A stretch of 64,000 bases of DNA from Vanilla planifolia (GCA_023846275.1 CM043865.1:26827912-26891911), one strand, 5' to 3'. Positions 1 through 12,332 are shown, counted from the stretch's first letter. Numbers and translations: made by a program. Notes: generated by a model from the letters alone, not told the origin.

Positions 1-131
1 TCTCGAGATATTATTGCAAAATGTGAAAAAAAAAATTACACTTGAGGGAAAAAATGAAAGATCTCTAAGGCAAACTAACAAAATTTCAAGAGTTTGTCAA
101 ATGATGGTACTTTATTTTTGCTATATAGAAC

Positions 132-317
132 AAAGTTCAAGAGGAGTTGTTAAAAAAATTGAAGAAAAATGAGCTCTCTTATCAAGTTCATGGTTATGCT
201 TTGTTTAAGTTCCTTTTAATTAAAACCTTAACCAAAGAGAAGGGTCTCGATACTGAAGATAAAACGGAGATCATAGCCTCAAAACATGTTTTGGATCGAG
301 CTCTTCTCTTGACTTGA
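132..317 (+). other. Exon-like open frame, possible 3' end of an unidentified gene
   Basis: A reading frame of about 60 codons runs from 132 to a TGA ending at 317, directly after a possible splice acceptor (TATATAG). The peptide is lysine- and leucine-rich with a charged middle (KTLTKEKGLDTEDKTE) and looks more protein-like than random AT-rich translation. A second open frame runs from 2 to about 171 in another phase. It could be a neighbouring exon or half of a frameshifted copy. I do not recognise the family. It has no ATG of its own, so it would be a terminal exon or a pseudogene fragment whose remainder lies left of the window. Confidence 0.3.
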
Positions 318-464
318 TGAAATAGATTTTGAGTCTATTTGGGTAGAGCCTAATTGATTTTCAAATAACTTATCTTTAAAATTTTTAATATTCTATGAAA
401 CATATAACTTTTTTATGTGTGCATAATCTATATATATCATATGCTCAATATGTTTACAAACACA
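318..464. other. AT-rich spacer, nothing recognised
   Basis: Short AT-rich stretch between the exon-like frame and the first ycf2-like sequence. I see no gene or structured element in it. Confidence 0.5.
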
Positions 465-1430
465 TTAAACAATCGATCACACAAATTCTTTGGGATCCTT
501 TTGTATATCAAATGGAACGAAAAGAGATAGAATCAGATTGATTTTTGGAATGCTTTATTAGATCTTTCTTCATGTCCTGATTATTTGCAAAACTCGAGAA
601 ACTAATGAATGATTATTCACTTTTGAAAGAAATTAAAGAATTTATAAGGAAACCCACAACATTAATTTTTTTTCCTCTAATAGATAGTCAGAACTTCATT
701 AAGAGATCCACTAGAAATCAAAAATAAAATAGTAGAAGAGAAAACAAGATGTTTCTTTTATCCCTTTCAAGATAGTGAAAAAGAAATAAATGATTCATAT
801 ATTCAAGATTATTATGTATTTACAAAATATCATCTCAATTCATCCTTCAAAAACTATATCACATCTAACATATAGATAGCTTTAATAATATTTCATTCTT
901 TCAAAAGAAAAAAAAAAATATAGCATAATACATATCTCTCTTTATTTTGGTTACAAAATAAATGAAAGAAATTTAAAATTGGTTTTTTTTGAAGCAGAAG
1001 AGAGATTCTAAAAATAATATATCTATTTACTCTTTCAATTAATTGAGTTAAATCTGATATATTATAAGGGTTTTTTTTTCTTTGAAATTCTTCTAATTAG
1101 ATCAACAAAAATTCTCACAATATTAGATGAATCTAAAAAATAATCTTTATTGATTTTATCTTTTCTTTTTAACGAGGAGAGTGAACCTTTTTTCTTGAAT
1201 GATCATTTGAGAGTAATTATTTGAGAGATCCCATACAAAAAACAATAGTATTTGTGGAGGGAATCAATCAATATAGATTGATCCAAAGTTTGATTCAAAT
1301 CCAATGTAGTACCAATAGGTACATCAAAAAAATGTATTGAATCGATTCTTTTTTCTTTTTAACAAATAGATTCGGTGATGACTTCAAATATAGAATTTAA
1401 AGATATCAAACAGAAAATGAGAATGGATTC
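465..1430 (+). pseudogene. ycf2: Degenerate plastid ycf2 fragment (NUPT), copy 1 with extra left part
   Basis: Conceptual translation on the plus strand follows an internal part of the plastid Ycf2 protein, broken by many stops and small frameshifts. Recognisable blocks in order are WDPFVYQMERKEIESD near 490-540, an EEIEEFLGNP-like block near 630-655, IKRSTRNQK near 697-725, NNISFFQK near 885-910, FEAEERF near 990-1010, and a run near 1100-1330 matching the Ycf2 region around FNSRDESKKKSLL and QYSTYGYIRNVLNRFF. Substitutions are AT-biased, as expected for methylated plastid DNA decaying in the nucleus. Positions 465-660 occur only here; the part from 661 on is repeated in every array unit. 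It is not functional. The match is from memory of the Ycf2 protein. Confidence 0.8.
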
Positions 1431-1589
1431 TTTGAAACCACAAGAACAACACAATTTTATACCACATAAGAAACACACGATTTAAAGATATCACATAGAA
1501 ACTGAGAATGGATTCTTTGCTACCACAAGAATCCTATACACAACATACTATTGAAGCTTTCATCAGTTTGTGCCTCGATTTGCCGGCGG

Positions 1590-2139
1590 TCAAGCGACGG
1601 TGGACTCCTGCAGCGCGCTGTGCGCGCTGTTGATGAAGATCTCAACAAACTTGGCGAGCTCGTCGACAAGCGCGTCTCCGTCGAACCATTCGTTGAACTC
1701 AGTATTTATGGTACTTCTCACCACGGTCTTGCCTCCTTCCTTTCCCTCAAGCTTGAAGGTCAGCACGACGGAAGAGAAACCCAGATCGAGGTAACCTCCT
1801 TCTATCTCTTGGATGCTGAAGACATGCTCCTTGTCGTCGAACTCCACCACCTTGTCCTTGATCGGAGGAATATGAGATACAGCTTTATGCAAGCAGGGAG
1901 AACAATTTCTTCAGCTCATGTTTAATCAATTCATTAAATTTCTTTGTAAGTTAATTACCAGGGCCAGGTTTGAGGTAGGAGATGGTGCCAAGTCCGCCGT
2001 CACCTTCAAGCACCTTGGCTTCCTCCAACAGCGGCGATGGACCTTTGCCGAGGAGTTTGAGCCTGTCCTTGGACATGACATTCCAAAGGGCCTCCACACC
2101 AGCTTCGACTTCTCTTGTGAGCTCCACCTTTCTCCCCAT
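1590..2139 (-). CDS. PR-10 / Bet v 1 family protein, norcoclaurine-synthase-like, copy 1
   Basis: Two exons, 2139-1959 and 1882-1590, with a 76-bp GT-AG intron (donor GTAATT, acceptor ATAAAG), give 157 aa, the normal PR-10 length. The fold signature is clear: a glycine-rich loop EGDGGLGT (about residues 45-52), the EIEGGYLDLGF strand (about 84-94), and a C-terminal helix. PR-10/START-like proteins are small cytosolic binders of hydrophobic ligands; some members catalyse the Pictet-Spengler step of benzylisoquinoline alkaloid synthesis or bind hormones. Aligned from memory to Thalictrum NCS, the four catalytic positions (Tyr, Glu, Lys, Asp) read Ile, Asp, Phe, Leu, so NCS activity is unlikely and the ligand is unknown. 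ATG 2139 is chosen because the frame upstream stays open but has no ATG. The decayed ycf2 lies just past the 3' end. Confidence 0.78.
1883..1958 (-). other. Short intron of PR-10-like gene, copy 1
   Basis: 76 bp and AT-rich, splitting a codon after its first base (G/CT, Ala61). Many PR-10 genes carry one intron near this point of the fold, which supports the model. Reading through instead gives stops in both candidate frames. Confidence 0.7.
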
Positions 2140-2330
2140 TCTTTCCTGGTCGAACGCTTCAACTATGGTTCCTTGAGCGGAGTTCAGGTTTAACTTATAA
2201 GCACCATAAAATGTAGCATTTATGTAGTAAATGGATGATTAAAGGGTAAAGAATATTATCCAGAGTGTAAAAAGTATTTAAAGATGTGACATCATCCTTT
2301 AAAAATAAGGCCGGTTGAGCCGGCTTTGTT
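2140..2330 (-). promoter_or_regulatory. Proximal upstream region of PR-10-like gene, copy 1
   Basis: Read on the minus strand toward ATG 2139: an inverted repeat GCCGG-TTGAG-CCGGC (2310-2324), a bZIP/CRE-like core TGATGTCA inside a near-palindrome (about 2283-2296), then a TATA-like TTTAAATA (2275-2282) roughly 135 bp from the ATG. The whole segment lies inside the repeat unit and is unchanged by eye in all six copies, so each gene copy has its own promoter. Function is inferred from motif and position only. Confidence 0.4.
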
Positions 2331-2480
2331 TGGCCTGTGAACCATAAATGCTGAACATTCTTGGATTATTTCCCCCTCCTTCGTTCTCTACTTCCTTTCT
2401 CGGTCCAGGCAACATTTGGCCATGGCACAGCGCCGGACCCGGTTCAAGCTTCTACGCCCAAACCGAATCCTCATTCATAA
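2331..2480. other. GC-richer patch upstream of PR-10-like gene
   Basis: About 150 bp of clearly higher GC than the surrounding unit, including GGCCATGGCACAGCGCCGGA. The plus strand has a 25-codon open frame from an ATG near 2422, too short to call. It may be distal promoter or a fragment of another gene or transposon. It is repeated in every unit. Confidence 0.35.
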
Positions 2481-5400
2481 AAAAACTTCTACACCATAAT
2501 GACAAGAAAAAATAATATTTCAAAAATATGTAACACATTTACAACTGGTGAATTATTATTTCTGAAAAAAAAAATAAAATAAAATTGATTCAATTCATCA
2601 CAACATTTTTGAAACAAAAAAAATCATAATAATGTCACGATTGAGCATTAATGTGGGAACTAAAAAAATAAAAAATAATTTATTCTGATTGTTATAATCC
2701 TACATAAAGCAACTAATAAATCTCATGACAAATCTAATTGATAACTTTGTACTATCAACCAATACTCAATTTAGTAGAAAAATAAATATCACACGCATAC
2801 ATATATGTAAAAACATATTATTGATTATATATTAATGTAATTAATACAATTATTGATTATAGATATTAATGTAATTACATGATACACATATTTATTAAAA
2901 TCAAATAGAAATATCAATATTATCTATACAAAATCTAAATTGCAAATATTTACTCAATAACTAATCTATGCATAATTAACTAAGTAAAATGGAAGCAAAT
3001 TGAGGTGTTTGTACTAAACAATATTAATCACAAAGTTAAATGCATTATCAAATATTATCATTGGTAATATTGATGATTCTCTTTTTTTCAAGTTCACTTA
3101 TATATTCGCACACAATTATAATTTCAGACCTTTATTTAAGACTTATTCAATTATCACTTGTTCAACTAGTGATTGTTTATTCAGTACTTGTCATAACCAA
3201 TGTTGTAATGAGTTCGAGATAAAATAATTATTAAGATATTTCATGTAACCTTAAACATAATAGGTCATCAAATTTATCACGAGACTCATTTATTTCATCT
3301 TAAGTAAATCGTATCTCTAATCATATCAAATCATCACTTATAAACTTTATTTTTAACATATTAGTCATATGTCAATATCTCAATATATTTTTCTTAACTT
3401 AAAAAAATTTTCTAACCTAGAGTTTAATTTTACATGTTTATATTTTTTAATATAATAACATTTTTAAGATAAAAATGATTACATAGGTATGTGACATTGC
3501 CATTTGGTCACTATCATCGTATTCATTAGAAAAAAATTAGACATGGCAGCAAAAATGGTGTAAGCATAAAAATAAACAAAAAAGTTACTTTATAAAATCA
3601 TCTCATCTACATAGCATGTAAATTATATTTATATTTTATGAAATAGATACGTTCACTTCTTCAATAATATGCTATAAAAATAAGGATAAATAAGTATGAT
3701 CAAAGATCATCAGCATTGTCCGTATAACCTATGATCAACAATTGCTAATTAATCTATATTCTTATTTATTTAGCTCCTTTGATTGAACCTAATTATATAA
3801 TTCTTCCATTGCTCGCTCTTGGGGAATTTGCTTCCTTTCTTCCAAATTCTCAGTGACATGAATTCTTGCTAATTCAAAGAATTGTTTGACGTAATTGTTC
3901 GGGCTTAATCCATAATAAGAAAAGGTGCAAATTAGAAAAACTTGTAAAATATAAATACAACATTCAATTACGCACTACCAATACCTCTGTAATTAGCATA
4001 CCTCGTAAGATAAATATTGACATGAGGGAAGATTAGACAAATTAATCCACACTACTTTAATTTCACTATTACCATCCAAAGCATTGTAGGAGTCGAGATT
4101 TAATTGTAGCTCTCCAAAAAGCACAAACCTGTATGGATCTCGCATCCATCATCTAAAACTTGCCACCATTGTTAATAATAACTTGTTAATGAACACTTAT
4201 CATTCTTCTAACTTTCAAATGGGAAGTAGAACATGAGTAGCATGCTTTGATGAAACAAAATAATGCAAACTGAATATCATAACTTTTTTGTTTTGATAAT
4301 GATTGATGAAAATGGAACCATACTACTTTTAATGAAACAAGATGGGGTACAAAGCTTAAAGATTCATGATTTGACGATTAAGTAATTCTCGTTGAATGTT
4401 TTTACAATAAACTTGATATTTTTAAAGAATAATAAAATTGATGTTAGATAATTAAAATTTGAAATTATCATGAAAATTATAAAATTTAAATTGTGAGATT
4501 TTTCATTCATATATATCAAGTGTGAATTCTTATTAAGAAAGTTTAATTATTTATTTGTAACTATGAAATAGAGAGAGATAAATACAATTCAAATTAAATT
4601 TAACAACAATAAGATCATCAGTAAGTCAAAAGATCATTAATAATGCATTGCTTCATCGTCCTCTTTTGATGAGAATGGCATCAATAACTAAGGTATTTTT
4701 GTTATTCTTTTGGTTATCCAACCATGATCGTACCCTTATTCTTTTTTTATCCAATAAAGAAGTCTTAAATGGGTTCAAATCTAGATATTCTCTTTTAAAT
4801 ATAATTTTTATTTAGGAATGAAAAATAAAGCATTGCCATTAATCTCTCTATCATTTGAAATGGTTCATATAAGATTGGCTTCAACTACTTGCCTTCTCGA
4901 TGCTTTTCTAATATAAATCACTAGTAGAATTTTCGCAAATCTAATCTTTATTAAGCTATATTTTTCAAGCTTTTTTTGAGAGCTAGCATTATTTAAAAGG
5001 AACCTACCTTTGCTTCTCTATGCATTCTTTAAGAATTTGTACCTCAAGATTAGTTTTCAATATTGTTCTCTATGCTCGCTTAACAATAAATGTTCTAATG
5101 CTCCTCGAAGTCCTTCTCAATGTTTGTTTCCTCAACAAGGTTGATCAAATCTTTTTCTAGAGAATAGAATCTCTCAATACCTGTTATAATCTCTTGGGTC
5201 CTCTTCTTTGCATGTCAAAGATTGATCCCTAATCATACATTATTTATTTCTTATATTCAAGCTCTATTGCATCCCTTTTAATACAAATGAATGAACTCAA
5301 TGGCTTTTATTATTTATTAATCCTATTCTTCTCAACATGATTACTCGTCCTTGAATGTGTTACAAATGGGCCTTCATTCTTTTGTTAGCGCCCTTTGCCC

Positions 5401-6111
5401 TACTTGATGCTTGCCATCCAAGCTTGATATGATGACTACATATGAATGATAAGATTCTTTCAAGCTCTTCTCAATGCATTAGTATTTCAAGTATTGCCTC
5501 TCAAATTACTACATTAAAGGGTTAAATCTTACTCTTGATCTCTTTTCAAGATATCATTATCCTAATTATATCTCTTGTTGTGTTACTTATCAGGGGTAAT
5601 AGGTCTTTCTTAAGCTCTTTTTAACATATCAATATCTTGAACATATTCTTTAGATTATATGTCCTTTTTTGGTGAATTCAAATCCTTTTGAGTCTTATTT
5701 CCTTGATCTCCTAACAAGGTTCGATATGCAAGTAAATCAATTTTACTACGACTTGATGTTTTGCTCATTTTTCATGACTCTTACTTATTTTACTTCTTGT
5801 TCATTGGGCTTCTACTTAAAACAAATTCTTCAATTCATGGGTTCAGCTCTTCTAGTTTCTATAATTTTTTTTACATAGCCCTCTTAACTTTACTAAGGTT
5901 TTTATAATTTATTAAATTATATGTTTAGTCTCTACATTTTTTGCTACACCTTTAAAAAGTCCCATCTCCATGCTTTTTTCATGCCTTGAAAACTCATTCA
6001 GATAACTTAAAATCGAAGATCAATATAGTATTATGAACAATGTTTTATTTTTTGTATGTTCTATATGTGCATTTATTTTACAATTCAACTATTATAAAGC
6101 GATTGCTTTGT
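2481..6111. other. AT-rich non-coding remainder of unit 1
   Basis: No supported gene. It holds a small local duplication near 2818-2880 (ATTAATGTAATTA twice) and a stretch at 4870-5560 in which short CTTCTC(A/G/T)ATGC-like motifs recur, possibly an old decayed transposon. Open frames of 60-70 codons at 3040-3222 and 5669-5878 look like chance products of AT-rich sequence. Equivalent stretches in units 2-6 have the same content. Confidence 0.5.
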
Positions 6112-6881
6112 ATTAATTTTTTTTCCTCTAATAGATAGTCAGAACTTCATTAAGAGATCTACTAGAAATCAAAAATAAAATAGTAGAAGAGAAAACAAGA
6201 TGTTTCTTTTATCCCTTTCAAGATAGTGAAAAAGAAATAAATGATTCATATATTCAAGATTATTATGTATTTACAAAATATCATCTCAATTCATCCTTCA
6301 AAAACTATATCACATCTAACATATAGATAGCTTTAATAATATTTCATTCTTTCAAAAGAAAAAAAAAAATATAGCATAATACATATCTCTCTTTATTTTG
6401 GTTACAAAATAAATGAAAGAAATTTAAAATTGGTTTTTTTTGAAGCAGAAGAGAGATTCTAAAAATAATATATCTATTTACTCTTTCAATTAATTGAGTT
6501 AAATCTGATATATTATAAGGGTTTTTTTTTCTTTGAAATTCTTCTAATTAGATCAACAAAAATTCTCACAATATTAGATGAATCTAAAAAATAATCTTTA
6601 TTGATTTTATCTTTTCTTTTTAACGAGGAGAGTGAACCTTTTTTCTTGAATGATCATTTGAGAGTAATTATTTGAGAGATCCCATACAAAAAACAATAGT
6701 ATTTGTGGAGGGAATCAATCAATATAGATTGATCCAAAGTTTGATTCAAATCCAATGTAGTACCAATAGGTACATCAAAAAAATGTATTGAATCGATTCT
6801 TTTTTCTTTTTAACAAATAGATTCGGTGATGACTTCAAATATAGAATTTAAAGATATCAAACAGAAAATGAGAATGGATTC
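6112..6881 (+). pseudogene. ycf2: Degenerate ycf2 fragment (NUPT), copy 2
   Basis: Starts abruptly at the unit junction, without the left part seen at 465-660. It carries the derived T at the site matching 709 of unit 1. Confidence 0.78.
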
Positions 6882-7040
6882 TTTGAAACCACAAGAACAA
6901 CACAATTTTATACCACATAAGAAACACACGATTTAAAGATATCACATAGAAACTGAGAATGGATTCTTTGCTACCACAAGAATCCTATACACAACATACT
7001 ATTGAAGCTTTCATCAGTTTGTGCCTCGATTTGCCGGCGG

Positions 7041-7590
7041 TCAAGCGACGGTGGACTCCTGCAGCGCGCTGTGCGCGCTGTTGATGAAGATCTCAACAAA
7101 CTTGGCGAGCTCGTCGACAAGCGCGTCTCCGTCGAACCATTCGTTGAACTCAGTATTTATGGTACTTCTCACCACGGTCTTGCCTCCTTCCTTTCCCTCA
7201 AGCTTGAAGGTCAGCACGACGGAAGAGAAACCCAGATCGAGGTAACCTCCTTCTATCTCTTGGATGCTGAAGACATGCTCCTTGTCGTCGAACTCCACCA
7301 CCTTGTCCTTGATCGGAGGAATATGAGATACAGCTTTATGCAAGCAGGGAGAACAATTTCTTCAGCTCATGTTTAATCAATTCATTAAATTTCTTTGTAA
7401 GTTAATTACCAGGGCCAGGTTTGAGGTAGGAGATGGTGCCAAGTCCGCCGTCACCTTCAAGCACCTTGGCTTCCTCCAACAGCGGCGATGGACCTTTGCC
7501 GAGGAGTTTGAGCCTGTCCTTGGACATGACATTCCAAAGGGCCTCCACACCAGCTTCGACTTCTCTTGTGAGCTCCACCTTTCTCCCCAT
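7041..7590 (-). CDS. PR-10 / Bet v 1 family protein, norcoclaurine-synthase-like, copy 2
   Basis: Exons 7590-7410 and 7333-7041. The predicted 157-aa protein, intron and upstream motifs match copy 1 exactly by eye. With no disabling change, this copy is potentially expressed. Confidence 0.78.
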
Positions 7591-10500
7591 TCTTTCCTGG
7601 TCGAACGCTTCAACTATGGTTCCTTGAGCGGAGTTCAGGTTTAACTTATAAGCACCATAAAATGTAGCATTTATGTAGTAAATGGATGATTAAAGGGTAA
7701 AGAATATTATCCAGAGTGTAAAAAGTATTTAAAGATGTGACATCATCCTTTAAAAATAAGGCCGGTTGAGCCGGCTTTGTTTGGCCTGTGAACCATAAAT
7801 GCTGAACATTCTTGGATTATTTCCCCCTCCTTCGTTCTCTACTTCCTTTCTCGGTCCAGGCAACATTTGGCCATGGCACAGCGCCGGACCCGGTTCAAGC
7901 TTCTACGCCCAAACCGAATCCTCATTCATAAAAAAACTTCTACACCATAATGACAAGAAAAAATAATATTTCAAAAATATGTAACACATTTACAACTGGT
8001 GAATTATTATTTCTGAAAAAAAAAATAAAATAAAATTGATTCAATTCATCACAACATTTTTGAAACAAAAAAAATCATAATAATGTCACGATTGAGCATT
8101 AATGTGGGAACTAAAAAAATAAAAAATAATTTATTCTGATTGTTATAATCCTACATAAAGCAACTAATAAATCTCATGACAAATCTAATTGATAACTTTG
8201 TACTATCAACCAATACTCAATTTAGTAGAAAAATAAATATCACACGCATACATATATGTAAAAACATATTATTGATTATATATTAATGTAATTAATACAA
8301 TTATTGATTATAGATATTAATGTAATTACATGATACACATATTTATTAAAATCAAATAGAAATATCAATATTATCTATACAAAATCTAAATTGCAAATAT
8401 TTACTCAATAACTAATCTATGCATAATTAACTAAGTAAAATGGAAGCAAATTGAGGTGTTTGTACTAAACAATATTAATCACAAAGTTAAATGCATTATC
8501 AAATATTATCATTGGTAATATTGATGATTCTCTTTTTTTCAAGTTCACTTATATATTCGCACACAATTATAATTTCAGACCTTTATTTAAGACTTATTCA
8601 ATTATCACTTGTTCAACTAGTGATTGTTTATTCAGTACTTGTCATAACCAATGTTGTAATGAGTTCGAGATAAAATAATTATTAAGATATTTCATGTAAC
8701 CTTAAACATAATAGGTCATCAAATTTATCACGAGACTCATTTATTTCATCTTAAGTAAATCGTATCTCTAATCATATCAAATCATCACTTATAAACTTTA
8801 TTTTTAACATATTAGTCATATGTCAATATCTCAATATATTTTTCTTAACTTAAAAAAATTTTCTAACCTAGAGTTTAATTTTACATGTTTATATTTTTTA
8901 ATATAATAACATTTTTAAGATAAAAATGATTACATAGGTATGTGACATTGCCATTTGGTCACTATCATCGTATTCATTAGAAAAAAATTAGACATGGCAG
9001 CAAAAATGGTGTAAGCATAAAAATAAACAAAAAAGTTACTTTATAAAATCATCTCATCTACATAGCATGTAAATTATATTTATATTTTATGAAATAGATA
9101 CGTTCACTTCTTCAATAATATGCTATAAAAATAAGGATAAATAAGTATGATCAAAGATCATCAGCATTGTCCGTATAACCTATGATCAACAATTGCTAAT
9201 TAATCTATATTCTTATTTATTTAGCTCCTTTGATTGAACCTAATTATATAATTCTTCCATTGCTCGCTCTTGGGGAATTTGCTTCCTTTCTTCCAAATTC
9301 TCAGTGACATGAATTCTTGCTAATTCAAAGAATTGTTTGACGTAATTGTTCGGGCTTAATCCATAATAAGAAAAGGTGCAAATTAGAAAAACTTGTAAAA
9401 TATAAATACAACATTCAATTACGCACTACCAATACCTCTGTAATTAGCATACCTCGTAAGATAAATATTGACATGAGGGAAGATTAGACAAATTAATCCA
9501 CACTACTTTAATTTCACTATTACCATCCAAAGCATTGTAGGAGTCGAGATTTAATTGTAGCTCTCCAAAAAGCACAAACCTGTATGGATCTCGCATCCAT
9601 CATCTAAAACTTGCCACCATTGTTAATAATAACTTGTTAATGAACACTTATCATTCTTCTAACTTTCAAATGGGAAGTAGAACATGAGTAGCATGCTTTG
9701 ATGAAACAAAATAATGCAAACTGAATATCATAACTTTTTTGTTTTGATAATGATTGATGAAAATGGAACCATACTACTTTTAATGAAACAAGATGGGGTA
9801 CAAAGCTTAAAGATTCATGATTTGACGATTAAGTAATTCTCGTTGAATGTTTTTACAATAAACTTGATATTTTTAAAGAATAATAAAATTGATGTTAGAT
9901 AATTAAAATTTGAAATTATCATGAAAATTATAAAATTTAAATTGTGAGATTTTTCATTCATATATATCAAGTGTGAATTCTTATTAAGAAAGTTTAATTA
10001 TTTATTTGTAACTATGAAATAGAGAGAGATAAATACAATTCAAATTAAATTTAACAACAATAAGATCATCAGTAAGTCAAAAGATCATTAATAATGCATT
10101 GCTTCATCGTCCTCTTTTGATGAGAATGGCATCAATAACTAAGGTATTTTTGTTATTCTTTTGGTTATCCAACCATGATCGTACCCTTATTCTTTTTTTA
10201 TCCAATAAAGAAGTCTTAAATGGGTTCAAATCTAGATATTCTCTTTTAAATATAATTTTTATTTAGGAATGAAAAATAAAGCATTGCCATTAATCTCTCT
10301 ATCATTTGAAATGGTTCATATAAGATTGGCTTCAACTACTTGCCTTCTCGATGCTTTTCTAATATAAATCACTAGTAGAATTTTCGCAAATCTAATCTTT
10401 ATTAAGCTATATTTTTCAAGCTTTTTTTGAGAGCTAGCATTATTTAAAAGGAACCTACCTTTGCTTCTCTATGCATTCTTTAAGAATTTGTACCTCAAGA

Positions 10501-11562
10501 TTAGTTTTCAATATTGTTCTCTATGCTCGCTTAACAATAAATGTTCTAATGCTCCTCGAAGTCCTTCTCAATGTTTGTTTCCTCAACAAGGTTGATCAAA
10601 TCTTTTTCTAGAGAATAGAATCTCTCAATACCTGTTATAATCTCTTGGGTCCTCTTCTTTGCATGTCAAAGATTGATCCCTAATCATACATTATTTATTT
10701 CTTATATTCAAGCTCTATTGCATCCCTTTTAATACAAATGAATGAACTCAATGGCTTTTATTATTTATTAATCCTATTCTTCTCAACATGATTACTCGTC
10801 CTTGAATGTGTTACAAATGGGCCTTCATTCTTTTGTTAGCGCCCTTTGCCCTACTTGATGCTTGCCATCCAAGCTTGATATGATGACTACATATGAATGA
10901 TAAGATTCTTTCAAGCTCTTCTCAATGCATTAGTATTTCAAGTATTGCCTCTCAAATTACTACATTAAAGGGTTAAATCTTACTCTTGATCTCTTTTCAA
11001 GATATCATTATCCTAATTATATCTCTTGTTGTGTTACTTATCAGGGGTAATAGGTCTTTCTTAAGCTCTTTTTAACATATCAATATCTTGAACATATTCT
11101 TTAGATTATATGTCCTTTTTTGGTGAATTCAAATCCTTTTGAGTCTTATTTCCTTGATCTCCTAACAAGGTTCGATATGCAAGTAAATCAATTTTACTAC
11201 GACTTGATGTTTTGCTCATTTTTCATGACTCTTACTTATTTTACTTCTTGTTCATTGGGCTTCTACTTAAAACAAATTCTTCAATTCATGGGTTCAGCTC
11301 TTCTAGTTTCTATAATTTTTTTTACATAGCCCTCTTAACTTTACTAAGGTTTTTATAATTTATTAAATTATATGTTTAGTCTCTACATTTTTTGCTACAC
11401 CTTTAAAAAGTCCCATCTCCATGCTTTTTTCATGCCTTGAAAACTCATTCAGATAACTTAAAATCGAAGATCAATATAGTATTATGAACAATGTTTTATT
11501 TTTTGTATGTTCTATATGTGCATTTATTTTACAATTCAACTATTATAAAGCGATTGCTTTGT

Positions 11563-12332
11563 ATTAATTTTTTTTCCTCTAATAGATAGTCAGAACTTCA
11601 TTAAGAGATCTACTAGAAATCAAAAATAAAATAGTAGAAGAGAAAACAAGATGTTTCTTTTATCCCTTTCAAGATAGTGAAAAAGAAATAAATGATTCAT
11701 ATATTCAAGATTATTATGTATTTACAAAATATCATCTCAATTCATCCTTCAAAAACTATATCACATCTAACATATAGATAGCTTTAATAATATTTCATTC
11801 TTTCAAAAGAAAAAAAAAAATATAGCATAATACATATCTCTCTTTATTTTGGTTACAAAATAAATGAAAGAAATTTAAAATTGGTTTTTTTTGAAGCAGA
11901 AGAGAGATTCTAAAAATAATATATCTATTTACTCTTTCAATTAATTGAGTTAAATCTGATATATTATAAGGGTTTTTTTTTCTTTGAAATTCTTCTAATT
12001 AGATCAACAAAAATTCTCACAATATTAGATGAATCTAAAAAATAATCTTTATTGATTTTATCTTTTCTTTTTAACGAGGAGAGTGAACCTTTTTTCTTGA
12101 ATGATCATTTGAGAGTAATTATTTGAGAGATCCCATACAAAAAACAATAGTATTTGTGGAGGGAATCAATCAATATAGATTGATCCAAAGTTTGATTCAA
12201 ATCCAATGTAGTACCAATAGGTACATCAAAAAAATGTATTGAATCGATTCTTTTTTCTTTTTAACAAATAGATTCGGTGATGACTTCAAATATAGAATTT
12301 AAAGATATCAAACAGAAAATGAGAATGGATTC
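11563..12332 (+). pseudogene. ycf2: Degenerate ycf2 fragment (NUPT), copy 3
   Basis: Same decayed ycf2 segment and same stop pattern as copy 2. The shared damage shows that the decay preceded the amplification. Confidence 0.78.

Larger units (their letters stand above)
661..6111. repeat. Array unit 1 (haplotype A)
   Basis: Leftmost unit, 5451 bp. It differs from units 2-6 at position 709 (C rather than T); the C matches the Ser codon of Ycf2 and is probably ancestral. I saw no other difference from units 2 and 3 by eye. The A-tract near 908 has 11 A. Confidence 0.95.
6112..11562. repeat. Array unit 2 (haplotype A)
   Basis: 5451 bp. The junction with unit 1 reads TGTATTAATTTT, joining the right end of the unit to the ycf2-derived left end. 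By eye it is identical to unit 3. Confidence 0.95.

Noticed and set aside
1926..2162. Minus-strand 78-codon frame starting MKRSTRKEWGERW
   Set aside because: It is out of phase with the PR-10 exon 1 frame and has no family resemblance; it is a shadow of exon 1.
1551..2193. Plus-strand open frames of 124, 74, 91 and 64 codons across the PR-10-like gene, in all six units
   Set aside because: They are antisense to the two PR-10 exons; only the minus-strand exons show a known fold, consistent splice sites and normal family length.
3040..3222. Hydrophobic 60-codon frame repeated in each unit
   Set aside because: Phe/Ile/Leu-rich translation is typical of AT-rich DNA. It has no domain, and its repetition only reflects the array.
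5669..5878. 69-codon frame (74 codons in units 4-6) near the unit end
   Set aside because: No similarity to a known family. The difference in start comes from A/B point changes, not from selection on a protein.
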